Below, in pieces: positions 9,778 to 20,155 of a stretch of DNA of 52,268 nucleotides. Position 1 is the stretch's first letter; each line of letters begins with the position of its first letter. This DNA is from an uncultured Clostridia bacterium (GTDB taxonomy: Bacteria > Bacillota > Clostridia > Oscillospirales > Acutalibacteraceae), in NCBI GenBank assembly GCA_944380845.1, contig CALWIU010000062.1, positions 1 to 52,268 on the forward strand, given 5' to 3'. The notes under the pieces were generated by a model. The model searched no databases. It was not told the DNA's origin and saw nothing but the letters and a program-made list of their open reading frames with translations. A program made the translations under genes and the position numbers.

Positions 9778-12477
9778 ATGAAAAAAGAAAACAGAAAAAC
9801 GGCTGCGAAAATCTGCGCAGCAATGATAAAAAACGATGCAGCTGCTGCAAAAATCAACTGGGCTGCCGCACATGGTGAGAAGGAGCTATTCGAAAAGTTC
9901 TCTTCCTCCTTTCAGGGAATCGACAGTGGCAGAGCCGAAGCCTTGCAGGATGAATACGGCAAAAATGTCATAACATACGGCAAAAAAGATTCAACCGCAA
10001 AGCGACTTTTTTCTGCATTTATCAATCCGTTTACCGTGGTTTTAATGGTACTTGCCGTTATTTCCGTGTTTACGGACATCCTTTTTGCGGCAAAAGAGGA
10101 CAGAAATTTCGCAACCGTTCTTATTATAACGGTGATGGTGCTGCTGTCGGGAATTCTTCGTTTTGTTCAGGAAACAAGAAGCGGGAATGTGGCGAATAAG
10201 CTGATCGGAATGATTCACACCACGGCTTGCGTAGAGAGAAACGGAAAGCGCGGCGAAATCCCGATGGAAGATATTGTCTGCGGGGATATCATTCACCTGT
10301 CGGCAGGCGATATGATTCCTGCCGATGTCCGGATCCTGAACGCAAAAGACTTGTTTGTAAGCCAGTCATCTTTGACCGGTGAGAGTGAGCCCGTCGAAAA
10401 ATTTGACCACAGGATCAGCCGGACAAGTGCTTTGACGGATGCGGAAAATATTGCTTTTCTCGGCAGCAATGTTATCAGCGGAAGCGCAAGAGCGATCGTC
10501 ATTTCCGTGGGAAATGATACGCTTTTAGGAGCAATGGCAAAAAACCTGAACGAGAAGCCGCCCAAAACAACCTTTGAAAAAGGCGTAAACGCCGTTTCCT
10601 GGGTGCTGATCCGCTTTATGCTCATCATGGTTCCCGTCGTCCTTTTTATCAACGGTTTCACAAAGGGAGACTGGATGCAGGCAGCCTTGTTTGCCATTTC
10701 TGTTGCCGTTGGCCTGACCCCTGAAATGCTGCCCATGATTGTCACGACCTCCCTTGCAAAAGGTGCCGTCGCAATGAGCAAAAAAAAGGTGATTATAAAA
10801 AATCTGAATTCGATTCAGAATCTTGGCTCAATGGATATTCTTTGCACAGATAAAACGGGAACACTGACCTGTGACAAAGTTGTGCTTGAATATCATATCA
10901 ACATCGACGGCAAAGAGGACGACAGGGTCCTGCGCCACGCTTTTTTGAATAGTTATTTCCAGACCGGATTGAAGAACCTGATCGACATTGCCGTTATTTC
11001 AAAGCAAACAGAAATCGGCGCTCAAAATCTGCAAGAGGACTACAAAAAGGTAGATGAAATTCCGTTCGACTTTGAGCGGCGCAGAATGAGCGTTGTGGTA
11101 AAGGACAAACAGGGCAAGACGCAAATGGTCACCAAAGGCGCCGTGGAAGAAATGCTCCGGTGCTGTGATTACGCGGAATGCGGAGGAAAAATCGAGTTGC
11201 TCACCCGGGATGTGCGCCAAATGGTTCTGAACAAAGCCAATGAGTTAAATGAAAAAGGGATGCGCGTCATAGCCGTTGCACAGAAAACAAATCCCTCTCC
11301 CGTGGGGGAATTTTCACCAGACGACGAAAACGCTATGGTACTGATCGGCTTCCTTGCTTTTCTCGACCCACCAAAAGACACAACAAAAGCTGCAATAAAA
11401 GCGCTTGCAAACTACGGCGTGGGCGTAAAAATCCTGACGGGTGATAACGAAAAAGTTACACGGGCGATTTGCAGACAGGTTGGCATGAACGCGGACCGGA
11501 TCCTGCTTGGTTCAGATTTTGACACGCTTTCTGACAAACAGCTTGGGAAGCTTGCAGAAAAAATAACCGTTTTTGCAAAGCTCTCGCCGTCGCAAAAGGC
11601 GCGAGTCATTACCGTTCTCAGAGACAGAGGACACAGCGTAGGATATATGGGAGACGGAATAAACGACGCTTCTGCATTGAAAGCTGCCGATGTGGGAATT
11701 TCAGTCGATACGGCAGTTGATATCGCAAAAGAATCTGCGTCTGTCGTCCTGCTTGAAAAGGATTTGACGGTTCTTGAACAAGGCGTAATCGAAGGCAGAA
11801 AAACCTATGCCAACATGATGAAATATATCAAAATGACGGCCTCTTCCAATTTCGGGAACATGCTGTCTGTCCTTGCCGCAAGCGCCTTCCTCCCGTTCCT
11901 TCCCATGGCGTCGCTTCAGCTGATCCTCCTTAACCTGATATATGATATTTCCTGCACGGCCATTTCCTGGGATCATGTTGACAGAGAGTATATTTCCCAG
12001 CCGCGGAAGTGGAATGCTTCCGGAATCAGTCGCTTTATGCTGTGGTTAGGCCCCACAAGTTCAGTTTTTGACATCGCCTGCTATCTGTTGATGTATTTTA
12101 TCCTTTGTCCTGCTTTTACAGGCGGCCTTCTCTATTCGCAGCTGACCGATCCCGCCCGCCAGGCGCTTTATATCGCGCTGTTTCAGACGGGTTGGTTCGT
12201 TGAATCCATGTGGAGCCAGACGCTTGTCATTCACATGATTCGCACGCCGAAGCTCCCGTTTATTCAAAGCCGGGCTTCCGCACCGGTAACCGCCCTCACT
12301 TTTGCGGGGATTTTGATCGTGACCATTCTTCCGTTCACTCCCCTTGCGTCTGCACTCGGGCTTGTCGCTTTGCCCGCCATTTATTTTGTATGGCTTGCTG
12401 CCATCGTTGCAGGGTATATGCTCCTTGTGACTGCCGTTAAAAAGCTCTATATCCGCCGATTCGGGGAACTTCTTTAA
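9778..12477 (+). CDS. mgtA: Mg2+-importing P-type ATPase MgtA
   Basis: P3B-type ATPase that imports Mg2+ across the cytoplasmic membrane. 899 residues, family length. Seen: actuator motif LTGES (about 199-203), phosphorylation site DKTGTLT (about 358-364), the membrane signature [19 protein letters not shown], the hinge [18 protein letters not shown], and hydrophobic blocks consistent with ten helices. The start is ATG 9778 with GGAGGT 9 bases upstream. Expression is probably controlled by the upstream M-box and the extra leader hairpins. It is transcribed alone and converges on the pyr operon. Confidence 0.95.
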   Translation: MKKENRKTAAKICAAMIKNDAAAAKINWAAAHGEKELFEKFSSSFQGIDSGRAEALQDEYGKNVITYGKKDSTAKRLFSAFINPFTVVLMVLAVISVFTDILFAAKEDRNFATVLIITVMVLLSGILRFVQETRSGNVANKLIGMIHTTACVERNGKRGEIPMEDIVCGDIIHLSAGDMIPADVRILNAKDLFVSQSSLTGESEPVEKFDHRISRTSALTDAENIAFLGSNVISGSARAIVISVGNDTLLGAMAKNLNEKPPKTTFEKGVNAVSWVLIRFMLIMVPVVLFINGFTKGDWMQAALFAISVAVGLTPEMLPMIVTTSLAKGAVAMSKKKVIIKNLNSIQNLGSMDILCTDKTGTLTCDKVVLEYHINIDGKEDDRVLRHAFLNSYFQTGLKNLIDIAVISKQTEIGAQNLQEDYKKVDEIPFDFERRRMSVVVKDKQGKTQMVTKGAVEEMLRCCDYAECGGKIELLTRDVRQMVLNKANELNEKGMRVIAVAQKTNPSPVGEFSPDDENAMVLIGFLAFLDPPKDTTKAAIKALANYGVGVKILTGDNEKVTRAICRQVGMNADRILLGSDFDTLSDKQLGKLAEKITVFAKLSPSQKARVITVLRDRGHSVGYMGDGINDASALKAADVGISVDTAVDIAKESASVVLLEKDLTVLEQGVIEGRKTYANMMKYIKMTASSNFGNMLSVLAASAFLPFLPMASLQLILLNLIYDISCTAISWDHVDREYISQPRKWNASGISRFMLWLGPTSSVFDIACYLLMYFILCPAFTGGLLYSQLTDPARQALYIALFQTGWFVESMWSQTLVIHMIRTPKLPFIQSRASAPVTALTFAGILIVTILPFTPLASALGLVALPAIYFVWLAAIVAGYMLLVTAVKKLYIRRFGELL

Positions 12478-12536
12478 CCTTATGCCTGTTTTTTCCTTCC
12501 TATGAATCGCCGCATTGGGCGGGATCCAGACGGCGC

Positions 12537-12584
12537 AAAACGCCCCTTCAGCGGGACCATGATCCTGCCGCAGGGGCGTTTTTT
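12537..12584. terminator. Bidirectional terminator between mgtA and pyrI
   Basis: An 8-bp stem ACGCCCCT/AGGGGCGT (12540-12547 with 12572-12579) with T tracts on both sides, between the convergent mgtA and pyrI genes. Confidence 0.8.
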
Positions 12585-12606
12585 GCTTTCTCGTTTTTGC
12601 TTTTTC

Positions 12607-13038
12607 TCAGTCCAGCGTTTTGCTTTTGGCTTTGCTTTCGCAATAAATACAGCGGTAAATTCGTTTTTCTCTGTCGGTCAGCTTGAAAATATGGGGCAGC
12701 TCCTGTTCTGTTGAAGTGATACAGCGCGGATTGGTGCAGCGGATCACGCCCTCGACGCGCTCCGGGATATCCAAATGCTTGCGCTTGACCAGTTGACCGT
12801 CGCGGATGATGTTGATGGTCACATCCGGATCGATATAGGCAACCGCATCAAAATTCAAATCGATGACCCGGTCGATTTTAATGATATCCTTTTTTCCCAT
12901 TTTGACACTGTCTGCATTTTTAATAATGGCGACGGAACAGTCCAGCTGCGCCAGATTCAAAAGCGTATACAGCGTCATGCCTTTGCCGGCAGTGATATGA
13001 TCGATAACGATACCGTTGCTGATCGGATTGATAATCAT
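12607..13038 (-). CDS. pyrI: Aspartate carbamoyltransferase regulatory chain PyrI
   Basis: Regulatory subunit that binds nucleotide effectors and joins PyrB trimers into the allosteric ATCase complex. 143 residues. Seen: N-terminal ISNGIVIDHITAGKG nucleotide-binding region and the C-terminal zinc domain with cysteines in CTNPRC and CIYC. The start has GGGGG 8 bases upstream. It follows pyrB by 12 bases and is the last gene of the pyr operon. Its presence implies allosterically regulated ATCase. Confidence 0.95.
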   Translation of the reverse strand: MIINPISNGIVIDHITAGKGMTLYTLLNLAQLDCSVAIIKNADSVKMGKKDIIKIDRVIDLNFDAVAYIDPDVTINIIRDGQLVKRKHLDIPERVEGVIRCTNPRCITSTEQELPHIFKLTDREKRIYRCIYCESKAKSKTLD

Positions 13039-13050
13039 GATAACGCCCCC

Positions 13051-13962
13051 TTACTGAATATCCAAAAGGCACAAGATCAGCGCCATGCGGATGAATTTAC
13101 CGTACAGCGCCTGTTTAAAGTAGCAGGCACGCGGATCGGAATCCACCTGAACGGAAATTTCATTGACTCTGGGCAGCGGATGCAGAATGGAAAGATCTGC
13201 CCGGGCGTTTTTGAGCTTGTCCGATGTTAAAATATAACTGTCGCGCAGACGAATATAATCCGCTTCGTTAAAGAAGCGCTCCTGCTGCACTCTTGTCATA
13301 TACAAGATATCCAGTTCCGGCAGAGACTCTTCCAGATTTTGCGTTTCCCGGAACGAGATCCCGTTCTTTTCCAATTCCTGCCGCAGGTATTCCGGAATGC
13401 GCAGTTCCTCGGGAGAAATCAGCACGAAACGAACATTTTCATATCGCGACATGGCGTTGAGCAGGGAATGAACGGTTCTGCCGAATTTCAAGTCGCCGCA
13501 AAAACCGATGACCAGATCATGGAGCCTTCCCTTTTCTTTTTGAATGGTCAACAAGTCCGCCAGCGTCTGGGTCGGATGATTATGACCGCCGTCACCGGCG
13601 TTGATCACCGGCACGGTGGCATGAAGGGAAGCAACCAGAGGCGCGCCCTCTTTATAGTGGCGCATGGCAATGATGTCGGCATAGCAGCTGATGATTCGCG
13701 CCGTATCGGCAACGCTTTCGCCTTTGGATGCCGACGAGCTTTGTGCTTCGGAAAAGCCCAATACCTGTCCGCCCAACTCGTACATCGCCGCCTCAAAACT
13801 CAGTCTTGTGCGGGTAGACGGCTCATAAAAAAGCGTTGCAAGCTTTTTGCCGTGGCATTTTTCCCGATACTGTTCGGGGTGCGCAATGATATCGTTGGCG
13901 GTCGCGATCAGACCATCGATCTGCTCTGTGGACAGATCCAGAATATCGATCAGATGTTTCAT
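13051..13962 (-). CDS. pyrB: Aspartate carbamoyltransferase catalytic chain PyrB
   Basis: Condenses carbamoyl phosphate with L-aspartate to N-carbamoyl-aspartate, the second step of UMP synthesis. 303 residues from ATG 13962; the frame is open to 14076 but that overlaps pyrE and lacks family sequence. Seen: carbamoyl-phosphate loop [22 protein letters not shown], and [10 protein letters not shown] near the C-terminus. The ribosome binding site AGAGAG is moderate. It lies 52 bases after pyrE and 12 bases before pyrI. Confidence 0.96.
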   Translation of the reverse strand: MKHLIDILDLSTEQIDGLIATANDIIAHPEQYREKCHGKKLATLFYEPSTRTRLSFEAAMYELGGQVLGFSEAQSSSASKGESVADTARIISCYADIIAMRHYKEGAPLVASLHATVPVINAGDGGHNHPTQTLADLLTIQKEKGRLHDLVIGFCGDLKFGRTVHSLLNAMSRYENVRFVLISPEELRIPEYLRQELEKNGISFRETQNLEESLPELDILYMTRVQQERFFNEADYIRLRDSYILTSDKLKNARADLSILHPLPRVNEISVQVDSDPRACYFKQALYGKFIRMALILCLLDIQ

Positions 13963-14014
13963 GAATTCTCTCTTTTCTTTCTTTTTGAATTGCCGCGTTT
14001 TGACACAGAACCCC

Positions 14015-14650
14015 TTATGCCTGGATCCAGCTTTCGTCTGAGGGATTGTCCCGGAAAGCGCGAAGCCTCGCCACATCCTCTTTGGCGATGTACCCGGTTT
14101 CGGCGGCGACTTCGGCGATCACATCAAAATTGGTCAGACTGATGTTTTTGACCTGCGCTTTTTCCAAGCGCTCCAACCCTTTTTTCATGCCGTAAGTAAA
14201 GATGCTGACAATTCCCAGCACCTCAGCGCCCGCTTCGCGGAGCACATCAACCACTTCCAGCACACTGCCGCCGGTAGAAATCAAGTCCTCGACGACAACG
14301 ACTTTCTGCCCTTTTTCCAGCTTTCCCTCGATCTGATTGCCTCTGCCGTGATCTTTATGCCCGGAACGAACATACCCCATCGGCAGACCGAGTATATGCG
14401 CCGTGATCGCCGCATGGGCAATACCGGCGGTGCTGGTGCCCATCAGCACTTCACAATCCGGATATTCCTTTTGTATGGTTTGCGCAAGTGCGTTTTCCAC
14501 ATCATTTCGAACCGCAGGCGCAGTCAGCGTCAGGCGATTGTCGCAATAAACCGGACTTTTGATGCCGCTTGCCCAGGTAAACGGCTCGTTGGGACGGAAA
14601 AAAACCGCCCGAATCGACAAAAGATCTTTTGCAATTTGCTTTTCAAACAT
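14015..14650 (-). CDS. pyrE: Orotate phosphoribosyltransferase PyrE
   Basis: Transfers phosphoribosyl from PRPP to orotate to form OMP. 211 residues. Seen: the PRPP-binding signature [13 protein letters not shown] and an N-terminal region with [16 protein letters not shown] typical of PyrE. The start has AAAGGAGAA upstream. It is 12 bases from pyrF. The downstream gap of 52 bases before pyrB is the largest gap in the operon and shows no terminator. Confidence 0.96.
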   Translation of the reverse strand: MFEKQIAKDLLSIRAVFFRPNEPFTWASGIKSPVYCDNRLTLTAPAVRNDVENALAQTIQKEYPDCEVLMGTSTAGIAHAAITAHILGLPMGYVRSGHKDHGRGNQIEGKLEKGQKVVVVEDLISTGGSVLEVVDVLREAGAEVLGIVSIFTYGMKKGLERLEKAQVKNISLTNFDVIAEVAAETGYIAKEDVARLRAFRDNPSDESWIQA

Positions 14651-14662
14651 GGTACTTCTCCT

Positions 14663-15361
14663 TTATCCGCAAAATTCGTTCAGGCAGCGGCGATAAGCCG
14701 CCACCGGATCCTGTGCCGCCGTGATCGGTCTGCCGACGACGATATAATCGGAACCGATCTGTTTGGCAAGCGCCGGCGTAGCGACCCGCTTCTGGTCGCC
14801 GACATCCCCGTCGGCAAAGCGAACGCCGGGCGTAACGGTCAGAAATCCGCTGCCGCAGGCTTCATGCACCTTGCCCGCCTCCAAAGGCGAACAGACCACG
14901 CCGTCCAGACCGGCGGTCTTCGCATTCTGCGCGTAGTGCATCACCACTTCGTCAATGGGGCGGTCGATCCACAGATCCTTTTGCATATGCTCCTGATCGG
15001 TGGAAGTCAGCTGTGTGACGGCAATCAGAATCGGACGGCTGCCGTCCGCTCTTGTCAGCCCGCGCAGAGCCGCTTCCATCATCGGGATCGTCCCTGCGGC
15101 GTGCAGATTGCACATATCCACATCCAGGCGGGAAAGCACCGCCATGGCCTTCATGACCGTATTGGGGATGTCGTGCAGCTTCAGATCCAAAAAGATCCGG
15201 TGACCTCTTTTTTTGATTTCCCGCACAATTTCAGGCCCTTCGGCATAAAACAGCTCCATACCGATCTTGACAAAAGGCTTTTCCTCGTCGAACCGATCCA
15301 GAAATGACAGCGTTTCCTCCTTGCTCGAAAAATCACAGGCAACAATTACATCTTTACCCAT
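14663..15361 (-). CDS. pyrF: Orotidine-5'-phosphate decarboxylase PyrF
   Basis: Decarboxylates OMP to UMP, the last step of the pathway. 232 residues from ATG 15361, preceded by AAAGGTGGAG; a GTG at 15370 in frame would lie on top of the ribosome binding site. Seen: ACDFSSKEE at the N-terminus, the catalytic segment [13 protein letters not shown] and the phosphate-binding VVGRPIT near the C-terminus. This is the short, bacterial type I form. It lies 44 bases after pyrD. Confidence 0.96.
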   Translation of the reverse strand: MGKDVIVACDFSSKEETLSFLDRFDEEKPFVKIGMELFYAEGPEIVREIKKRGHRIFLDLKLHDIPNTVMKAMAVLSRLDVDMCNLHAAGTIPMMEAALRGLTRADGSRPILIAVTQLTSTDQEHMQKDLWIDRPIDEVVMHYAQNAKTAGLDGVVCSPLEAGKVHEACGSGFLTVTPGVRFADGDVGDQKRVATPALAKQIGSDYIVVGRPITAAQDPVAAYRRCLNEFCG

Positions 15362-15405
15362 ACGCTCCACCTTTCTTTGCTTAAACGATAGAAAAAAAGG
15401 GGCGG

Positions 15406-16320
15406 TCAGCTATGCGCCGCGCCCCTGATTTCAGATAAATCGGAAATCCCCAACGAACCCATCAGCCGGGGCAGTTCTTCAATGATCGTTTTGCAAATCA
15501 TCGGTTCACGAAGATTTGCCGCGCCGACCTGTACAGCGGTTGCCCCCGCCAAAATCATTTCCATGACATCCTGCGCACTCTGCACGCCGCCCATGCCGAT
15601 TATCGGAATCTTAACGGCTTCATACACCTCGTATACCATACGAAGCGCCACGGGGAATACGGCCGGACCGGAAAAACCGCCGGTTTTATTTGCTAAAATC
15701 GGTTTGCGCTTTTTCAGATCAATGCGCATTCCCATAAGCGTATTGATCAGGCTGATCCCGTCCGCACCCGCCTGTTCACAGGCAGAAGCCATTTCGGCAA
15801 TATCGGTAACATTGGGAGATAATTTCATAATAACGGGCTTCTGACAAACGCTTTTTACCGCCTTTGTCACTTCGGCTGCCGCCTTGGGGGAAGTGCCGAA
15901 GCTCAAACCGCCGCCGTGAACATTCGGACAGCTGATGTTGACTTCGATCCACCCGACATTCTCCGCCGCTGCCGCCTTTTCGGCGCACTCGGCATATTCT
16001 TCCACAGAAAAACCGCCGATATTGGCAATAACCGGTTTGTGAAAATAGGTTTGCATTTTCGGAAGGATCGACTGCACGACCTCGTCAATACCGGGATTTT
16101 GCAGACCGACACTGTTCAGCATTCCTGCACTGCATTCAGCAATGCGCGGCGTGGGATTGCCGAACCGCGGCTCTTTTGTCGTTCCTTTAAAGGAAAAAGA
16201 GCCAAGAATATTGATATCATATAACGCGGAAAACTCCTCGCCGTAGCCGAAAGTCCCACTGGCGGGGATAACGGGATTGTCCAATTCCAATCCACAGAGG
16301 TTGACCTTTGTATTTACCAT
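15406..16320 (-). CDS. pyrD: Dihydroorotate dehydrogenase B catalytic subunit PyrD
   Basis: Oxidises dihydroorotate to orotate with FMN and passes electrons to PyrK (class 1B, NAD+-linked). 304 residues from ATG 16320, with GGAGGAG 6 bases upstream. Seen: [13 protein letters not shown], the catalytic cysteine in [12 protein letters not shown], and [20 protein letters not shown] for FMN phosphate binding. The start overlaps the end of pyrK by 7 bases, in line with a PyrD-PyrK complex and translational coupling. Confidence 0.96.
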   Translation of the reverse strand: MVNTKVNLCGLELDNPVIPASGTFGYGEEFSALYDINILGSFSFKGTTKEPRFGNPTPRIAECSAGMLNSVGLQNPGIDEVVQSILPKMQTYFHKPVIANIGGFSVEEYAECAEKAAAAENVGWIEVNISCPNVHGGGLSFGTSPKAAAEVTKAVKSVCQKPVIMKLSPNVTDIAEMASACEQAGADGISLINTLMGMRIDLKKRKPILANKTGGFSGPAVFPVALRMVYEVYEAVKIPIIGMGGVQSAQDVMEMILAGATAVQVGAANLREPMICKTIIEELPRLMGSLGISDLSEIRGAAHS

Positions 16321-17048
16321 ACGATCTCCTCCTTTTCCAGTACCGGGCCGTCTTTGCAGATACGCTTGCTGCCGTATTTGGTTTTGCAGGTACAGCCCAT
16401 GCACGCGCCGAAGCCGCAGCCCATGCGCTCTTCAAAGCTGAACTGACCGCCGATGGGTGACGCGTCGTATATGGCGTGCAGCATCGCTTCCGGTCCACAG
16501 GCGTAAATATAGGTATATCCATCCATATCCCGCAGCACATCGGTTACCAGTCCTTTTTCTCCGAAGCTGCCGTCCGCCGTGCAAACGCGCACTTCATAAG
16601 CGATGCGGGCAAATTCATCGATACAAAACATATCCGCTTCGGTATTAAAGCCAAGGATGACCGACGGCTTTTTCCCTTCGTTTTTCAGTTTCAGGCAAAG
16701 CTGATACAAGGGCGGGATCCCGGAACCGCCGCCGATTAAAACCGGTCTGGTGCCGCTCCTGTCGGTAGAAAATCCATTGCCCAGCCCGGTCAGCAAATCC
16801 AGCGATGCGCCGCGTTCCATTGTGGAAAGAGCCCGCGTCCCTTCGCCGACGATTTTATAAATCACCGTCAGCGTGTTGCTGTCATAATGATGCACCGACA
16901 TCGGGCGGCGCAGATAAAAGCCGTCCAGTTTGATGTTGACAAACTGTCCCGGTGCAGAGATGGCGGAAGTGTCACCCAAAAGGGTCATTTTATAAAGGTC
17001 TTTGGCAACGCGAAAATTTTCCGCGATGATATACAGGCCCTGTTTCAT
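16314..17048 (-). CDS. pyrK: Dihydroorotate dehydrogenase electron-transfer subunit PyrK
   Basis: FAD and [2Fe-2S] subunit that carries electrons from PyrD to NAD+. 244 residues. Seen: FAD-binding RRPMSVHHYD and the C-terminal ERMGCGFGACMGCTCKTK cysteine cluster with a further cysteine in RICKDGP. The ATG overlaps the pyrC stop as TGATG, and the gene overlaps pyrD by 7 bases. GGAGGG lies upstream of the start. Confidence 0.96.
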   Translation of the reverse strand: MKQGLYIIAENFRVAKDLYKMTLLGDTSAISAPGQFVNIKLDGFYLRRPMSVHHYDSNTLTVIYKIVGEGTRALSTMERGASLDLLTGLGNGFSTDRSGTRPVLIGGGSGIPPLYQLCLKLKNEGKKPSVILGFNTEADMFCIDEFARIAYEVRVCTADGSFGEKGLVTDVLRDMDGYTYIYACGPEAMLHAIYDASPIGGQFSFEERMGCGFGACMGCTCKTKYGSKRICKDGPVLEKEEIVW

Positions 17049-18313
17049 CAGCGTCCCTCCGTTTCCATGCCGTTATAAGCAATTTGTCCGTTTAAAACGG
17101 TCATTATACATTTGCCGCTGACCCGCCATCCGGCAAAGGGCGTTGCCTTGCCCATGGAAAGCAGGCGTTCCGGCTCAATACGGAATTCATTCCGGATATC
17201 AAACACCGCGTAATTCCCCTCGTTGGGAATCCCGAAGCGGCGGTTTGGCGCAAGACTCATCAGTTCCACCAGCCGCAGCAGGGAAATTACCTTTTTTTTC
17301 ACAAGCTCGGTATACAACAGCGGGAACGCCGTTTCGATCCCGGTTATCCCCATGGCGCTTTTTTCCAGCCCCTTCGCTTTTTCAGCCGGGCTGTGAGGCG
17401 CATGATCCGTGGCGATCATATCAATGGTGCCATCTGCGATCCCGCGCAAAAGCGCAAGCCTGTCTTCCTTTCCGCGCAAAGGCGGATTCATTTTGAATCT
17501 GCCGTCCTCCTGAAGGTCGTTTTCATCCAGCAGCAGATAATGCGGCGCTGTTTCGCAGGTCACATCCACGCCGCGCGCCTTCGCCTGCCGGATCAGTTCC
17601 ACGCTTTCTTTGGTGGAAATATGGCAGACATGATAGCGGCAGCCGGTTTTTTCCGCCAGCGCCAGATCCCGCTGGATCGGCCGCCATTCGCTTTCGGAAC
17701 AAATGCCCCGGTGCGCGTGCTGTTTTGCATAAACGCCGTCATGGATATACCCGCCGTTCAGCAGCGAAACATCCTCACAATGAGCGGCAATGATCTTTCC
17801 CAGCGACGCCGCTGTTTCCATGGCGCGCAGCATCATTTCTTCCCTTTGCACGCCTCTGCCGTCATCAGAAAAGGCAATGGCATCCGTAAGGCGATCCATG
17901 GGGGAAAGTGCTTCCCCTCTTTCTCCAACGGTAATGGAAGCGTAAGGGAAAACCCTTGTGACCGCATCTCTGCGGATCAGAGAAAGTTCTTCTTCCAAAT
18001 GCGCGGGGCTGTCGGGCACCGGGTCGAGATTCGGCATGGCGCATACCGCACCGTAACCGGACGCCAGCGCCGCCGTTGTACCGCTTTTAATCGTCTCTTT
18101 ATAAGAAAAACCCGGCTCCCGAAGATGCACATGAACATCGGTAAGCGCGGGTAAAATCAGTCGTCCGTCACCCGAAACACGAAGGATATCGCCGTTTTCA
18201 GCAAGAGAAGAACCGTCAAAGGAAAAACGAACCTGACCCCCGCCCAATTGCGCAGAACCGCGTTTCAGCGAGCCGTTGTCATATATCCAAGCGTTCTCAA
18301 ACAGGATCTTCAT
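17048..18313 (-). CDS. pyrC: Dihydroorotase PyrC
   Basis: Cyclises carbamoyl-aspartate to dihydroorotate. 421 residues from ATG 18313 with AAAGGTGAAGG upstream; the frame is open to 18340 but that part has no ribosome binding site. Type I enzyme. Seen: the metal motif DVHVHLREPG, PNLDPVPD, and the conserved DHAPH segment with catalytic aspartate. First gene of the operon, about 40 bases after the predicted transcription start. The leader is too short for a PyrR attenuator and no pyrR gene is present. Confidence 0.96.
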   Translation of the reverse strand: MKILFENAWIYDNGSLKRGSAQLGGGQVRFSFDGSSLAENGDILRVSGDGRLILPALTDVHVHLREPGFSYKETIKSGTTAALASGYGAVCAMPNLDPVPDSPAHLEEELSLIRRDAVTRVFPYASITVGERGEALSPMDRLTDAIAFSDDGRGVQREEMMLRAMETAASLGKIIAAHCEDVSLLNGGYIHDGVYAKQHAHRGICSESEWRPIQRDLALAEKTGCRYHVCHISTKESVELIRQAKARGVDVTCETAPHYLLLDENDLQEDGRFKMNPPLRGKEDRLALLRGIADGTIDMIATDHAPHSPAEKAKGLEKSAMGITGIETAFPLLYTELVKKKVISLLRLVELMSLAPNRRFGIPNEGNYAVFDIRNEFRIEPERLLSMGKATPFAGWRVSGKCIMTVLNGQIAYNGMETEGR

Positions 18314-18360
18314 ACCTTCACCTTTCGGAATAATCTGCAACTTTTCACTTGATCTGTATT

Positions 18361-18389
18361 ATGTTATCACGCCCGCCGGCTCTTGTCAA
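18361..18389 (-). promoter_or_regulatory. Promoter of the pyr operon
   Basis: Consensus TTGACA (18384-18389), 17-bp spacer, TAACAT (18361-18366). The short leader has no terminator or PyrR-type structure, so regulation may act at initiation or not at all. Confidence 0.7.
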
Positions 18390-18403
18390 GACCGATCAAA
18401 GCA

Positions 18404-18433
18404 GAAAAGCGGCGGGGATCCCGCCGCTTTTTT
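18404..18433. terminator. Bidirectional-looking terminator downstream of the isomerase operon
   Basis: Perfect 9-bp stem AGCGGCGGG/CCCGCCGCT (18408-18416 with 18420-18428), with TTTT on the minus side and TTTTTT on the plus side. It closes the minus-strand isomerase operon just before the pyr promoter. Confidence 0.75.
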
Positions 18434-18442
18434 GTTGCATTC

Positions 18443-19408
18443 TTATACCCACCACATCGCGCCGGGCTGTTCATTCATCAGGCAGCGCTTGAGCATTTGA
18501 ACAGCGCGCTCAAGCCCCTCATGCTTGCTCATCAGCGAATCCTCATGTTCAATGGAAACAGCATAATCGTATCCGACCATGCGCAGATTGCTGATAATGT
18601 CCTTCCAGTACAGCTCATCATTGCCGTAACCGACCGAACGGAAGACCCAGGAACGGTGGATTTCATCCTGATAGGGTTTGGTATCCAGCACACCGTTGAC
18701 CTGCGTGTTGTATTTATCCACGCGGGTATCTTTGGCGTGGAAATGGAAGATCGCATCGCCCAGCGCGCGGATCACCGCCACCGGCTCCATACCCTGCCAG
18801 ATCAGATGGCTCGGATCCAGATTGGCGCCGATTTCCCTGCCGATCTCTTTGCGGATCCGCAGCATGGATTCGGTATTATACACGCAAAAGCCCGGATGCA
18901 ATTCAAAGGCAATCTTATCCACACCGTGATCTTTGGCAAAGGGGACAAAATTCGCCCAATAAGGAAGCAACACATCGTTCCACTGATACGCCAGGATCTC
19001 GCCGAAATCATTCGGCCAGGGACAGGTCACCCAGTTCGGATACCGGGAATCCGGCGAATCACCGGGGCAGCCCGAAAAAGTATTGATCTGATGGACGCCG
19101 AGCTTTTCCGCCAAAAGAATCGCGTCGCGCATCTCCTGATCAAATTTTTCCGCAACGGCACGATCCGGATGAACCGGGTTGCCGTGACAGCTTATGGCGC
19201 TGATCTGCACATTGTATTTTTTGAGCGTATCCTGAAACTTCTGGAACTCTGTTTCACTGTTCAGCAGCACAGCCGGGTCGGCGTGCTGTTTGCCCGGAAA
19301 ACCGCCTGCGCCGATCTCCACCATCTCAATGCCGAGGGAAGTGAAATATTGCAGCGCCTCTTCCAGCGGCAGTTCGCCGAGCATATTGGTCAAAACCCCT
19401 AATTTCAT
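18443..19408 (-). CDS. Sugar phosphate isomerase/epimerase-like TIM-barrel protein (321 aa)
   Basis: Member of the xylose-isomerase-like TIM-barrel / AP endonuclease family 2 superfamily. A divalent metal site is visible in its usual places: Glu169 (FELHPG), Asp198 (NLDPSHL), His222/224 (FHFHAKD) and Glu287 (SIEHED). No signal peptide, so cytoplasmic. GGGAGG precedes the ATG. It follows the second isomerase by 15 bases and ends the operon. The family covers isomerases, epimerases, dehydratases and C-glycoside-cleaving subunits, so the exact reaction cannot be read. Context with a Gfo/Idh/MocA oxidoreductase suggests action on a keto-sugar or keto-glycoside (inference). Confidence 0.85.
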   Translation of the reverse strand: MKLGVLTNMLGELPLEEALQYFTSLGIEMVEIGAGGFPGKQHADPAVLLNSETEFQKFQDTLKKYNVQISAISCHGNPVHPDRAVAEKFDQEMRDAILLAEKLGVHQINTFSGCPGDSPDSRYPNWVTCPWPNDFGEILAYQWNDVLLPYWANFVPFAKDHGVDKIAFELHPGFCVYNTESMLRIRKEIGREIGANLDPSHLIWQGMEPVAVIRALGDAIFHFHAKDTRVDKYNTQVNGVLDTKPYQDEIHRSWVFRSVGYGNDELYWKDIISNLRMVGYDYAVSIEHEDSLMSKHEGLERAVQMLKRCLMNEQPGAMWWV

Positions 19409-19423
19409 GGCTGAACGCCTCCC

Positions 19424-20155
19424 TTAAAAATTCTTTTTCAAATATTGAATGCTGCGGGTCACATCGGAAATCCCGTCCGGCACCGGGTCGTCGTTTTCCA
19501 CAATAACCCAATCCATTCCGATTTCCTCCGATGCACGCATAATGGCGGCAATGTCGTTCTGTCCTTCACCAATGGCGCAGGGCGTGCCGTCGTTGCCGTC
19601 CTTCAGATGGACAAGGCAGATTCTGTCGGCGTTGTCCCGCAGGAAGGAAGCATTGTCAATGCCCGCATAAAAGCTCCAATAGGTATCGATTTCCAGATAG
19701 CAAACCTGCTTCAGCCGATGAATGATCCATTCGTCACTTTTTGCTCCCTGCGGCGGGGCGAACTCGTGGGTATGGTTGTGGAAATAGACCTTTATGCCTT
19801 CTTTTTCACAGACCTTTTCCGCATGATCCAGAATTTTCAGCGCCTTTTCCAGTTTTGCCTCGCTGAAAACATCGGCGCCGCCGATGCCGATTTGCCGGCA
19901 GCCCAGCGTTTGATAATACGCCAGCGTTTCTTCCAGATTTTTTTCCTCAAAACTTGCCAGCTCGATATGCGTTCCCACAGCGACAAGCCCCAGTTCATCC
20001 AGCCGCTTTTTCAGAACAGACGCGGGAAGCCCCTGTACGCCGGCGAACTCGACGCCCTCATAACCGGCAAGGCGCACCTTACCCAGCGCCGACAGAAGAT
20101 CCTCTCCGTTTTTGATTCCGTCCCGGACGGAATACATTTGCACCGCGTATTTCAT
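19424..20155 (-). CDS. Sugar phosphate isomerase/epimerase-like TIM-barrel protein (243 aa)
   Basis: A second, shorter paralogue of the same superfamily. Metal ligands are in place: Glu131 (HNHTHEF), Asp157 (LEIDTYW), His183 (LVHLKD) and Glu220 (VIVEND). The GEGQND segment resembles the GxGxxD turn common in this subgroup. It starts within the end of the upstream isomerase (ATGA overlap of 4 bases). The 243-residue length is typical of the small single-barrel members. Its sequence differs clearly from its two neighbours, so the three probably catalyse different steps or form a hetero-complex. Confidence 0.85.
   Translation of the reverse strand: MKYAVQMYSVRDGIKNGEDLLSALGKVRLAGYEGVEFAGVQGLPASVLKKRLDELGLVAVGTHIELASFEEKNLEETLAYYQTLGCRQIGIGGADVFSEAKLEKALKILDHAEKVCEKEGIKVYFHNHTHEFAPPQGAKSDEWIIHRLKQVCYLEIDTYWSFYAGIDNASFLRDNADRICLVHLKDGNDGTPCAIGEGQNDIAAIMRASEEIGMDWVIVENDDPVPDGISDVTRSIQYLKKNF

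Noticed and set aside
12537..12606. Possible PyrR or uracil-responsive structure at the end of the pyr operon
   Set aside because: It is at the 3' end after pyrI and is simply a bidirectional terminator between convergent genes.
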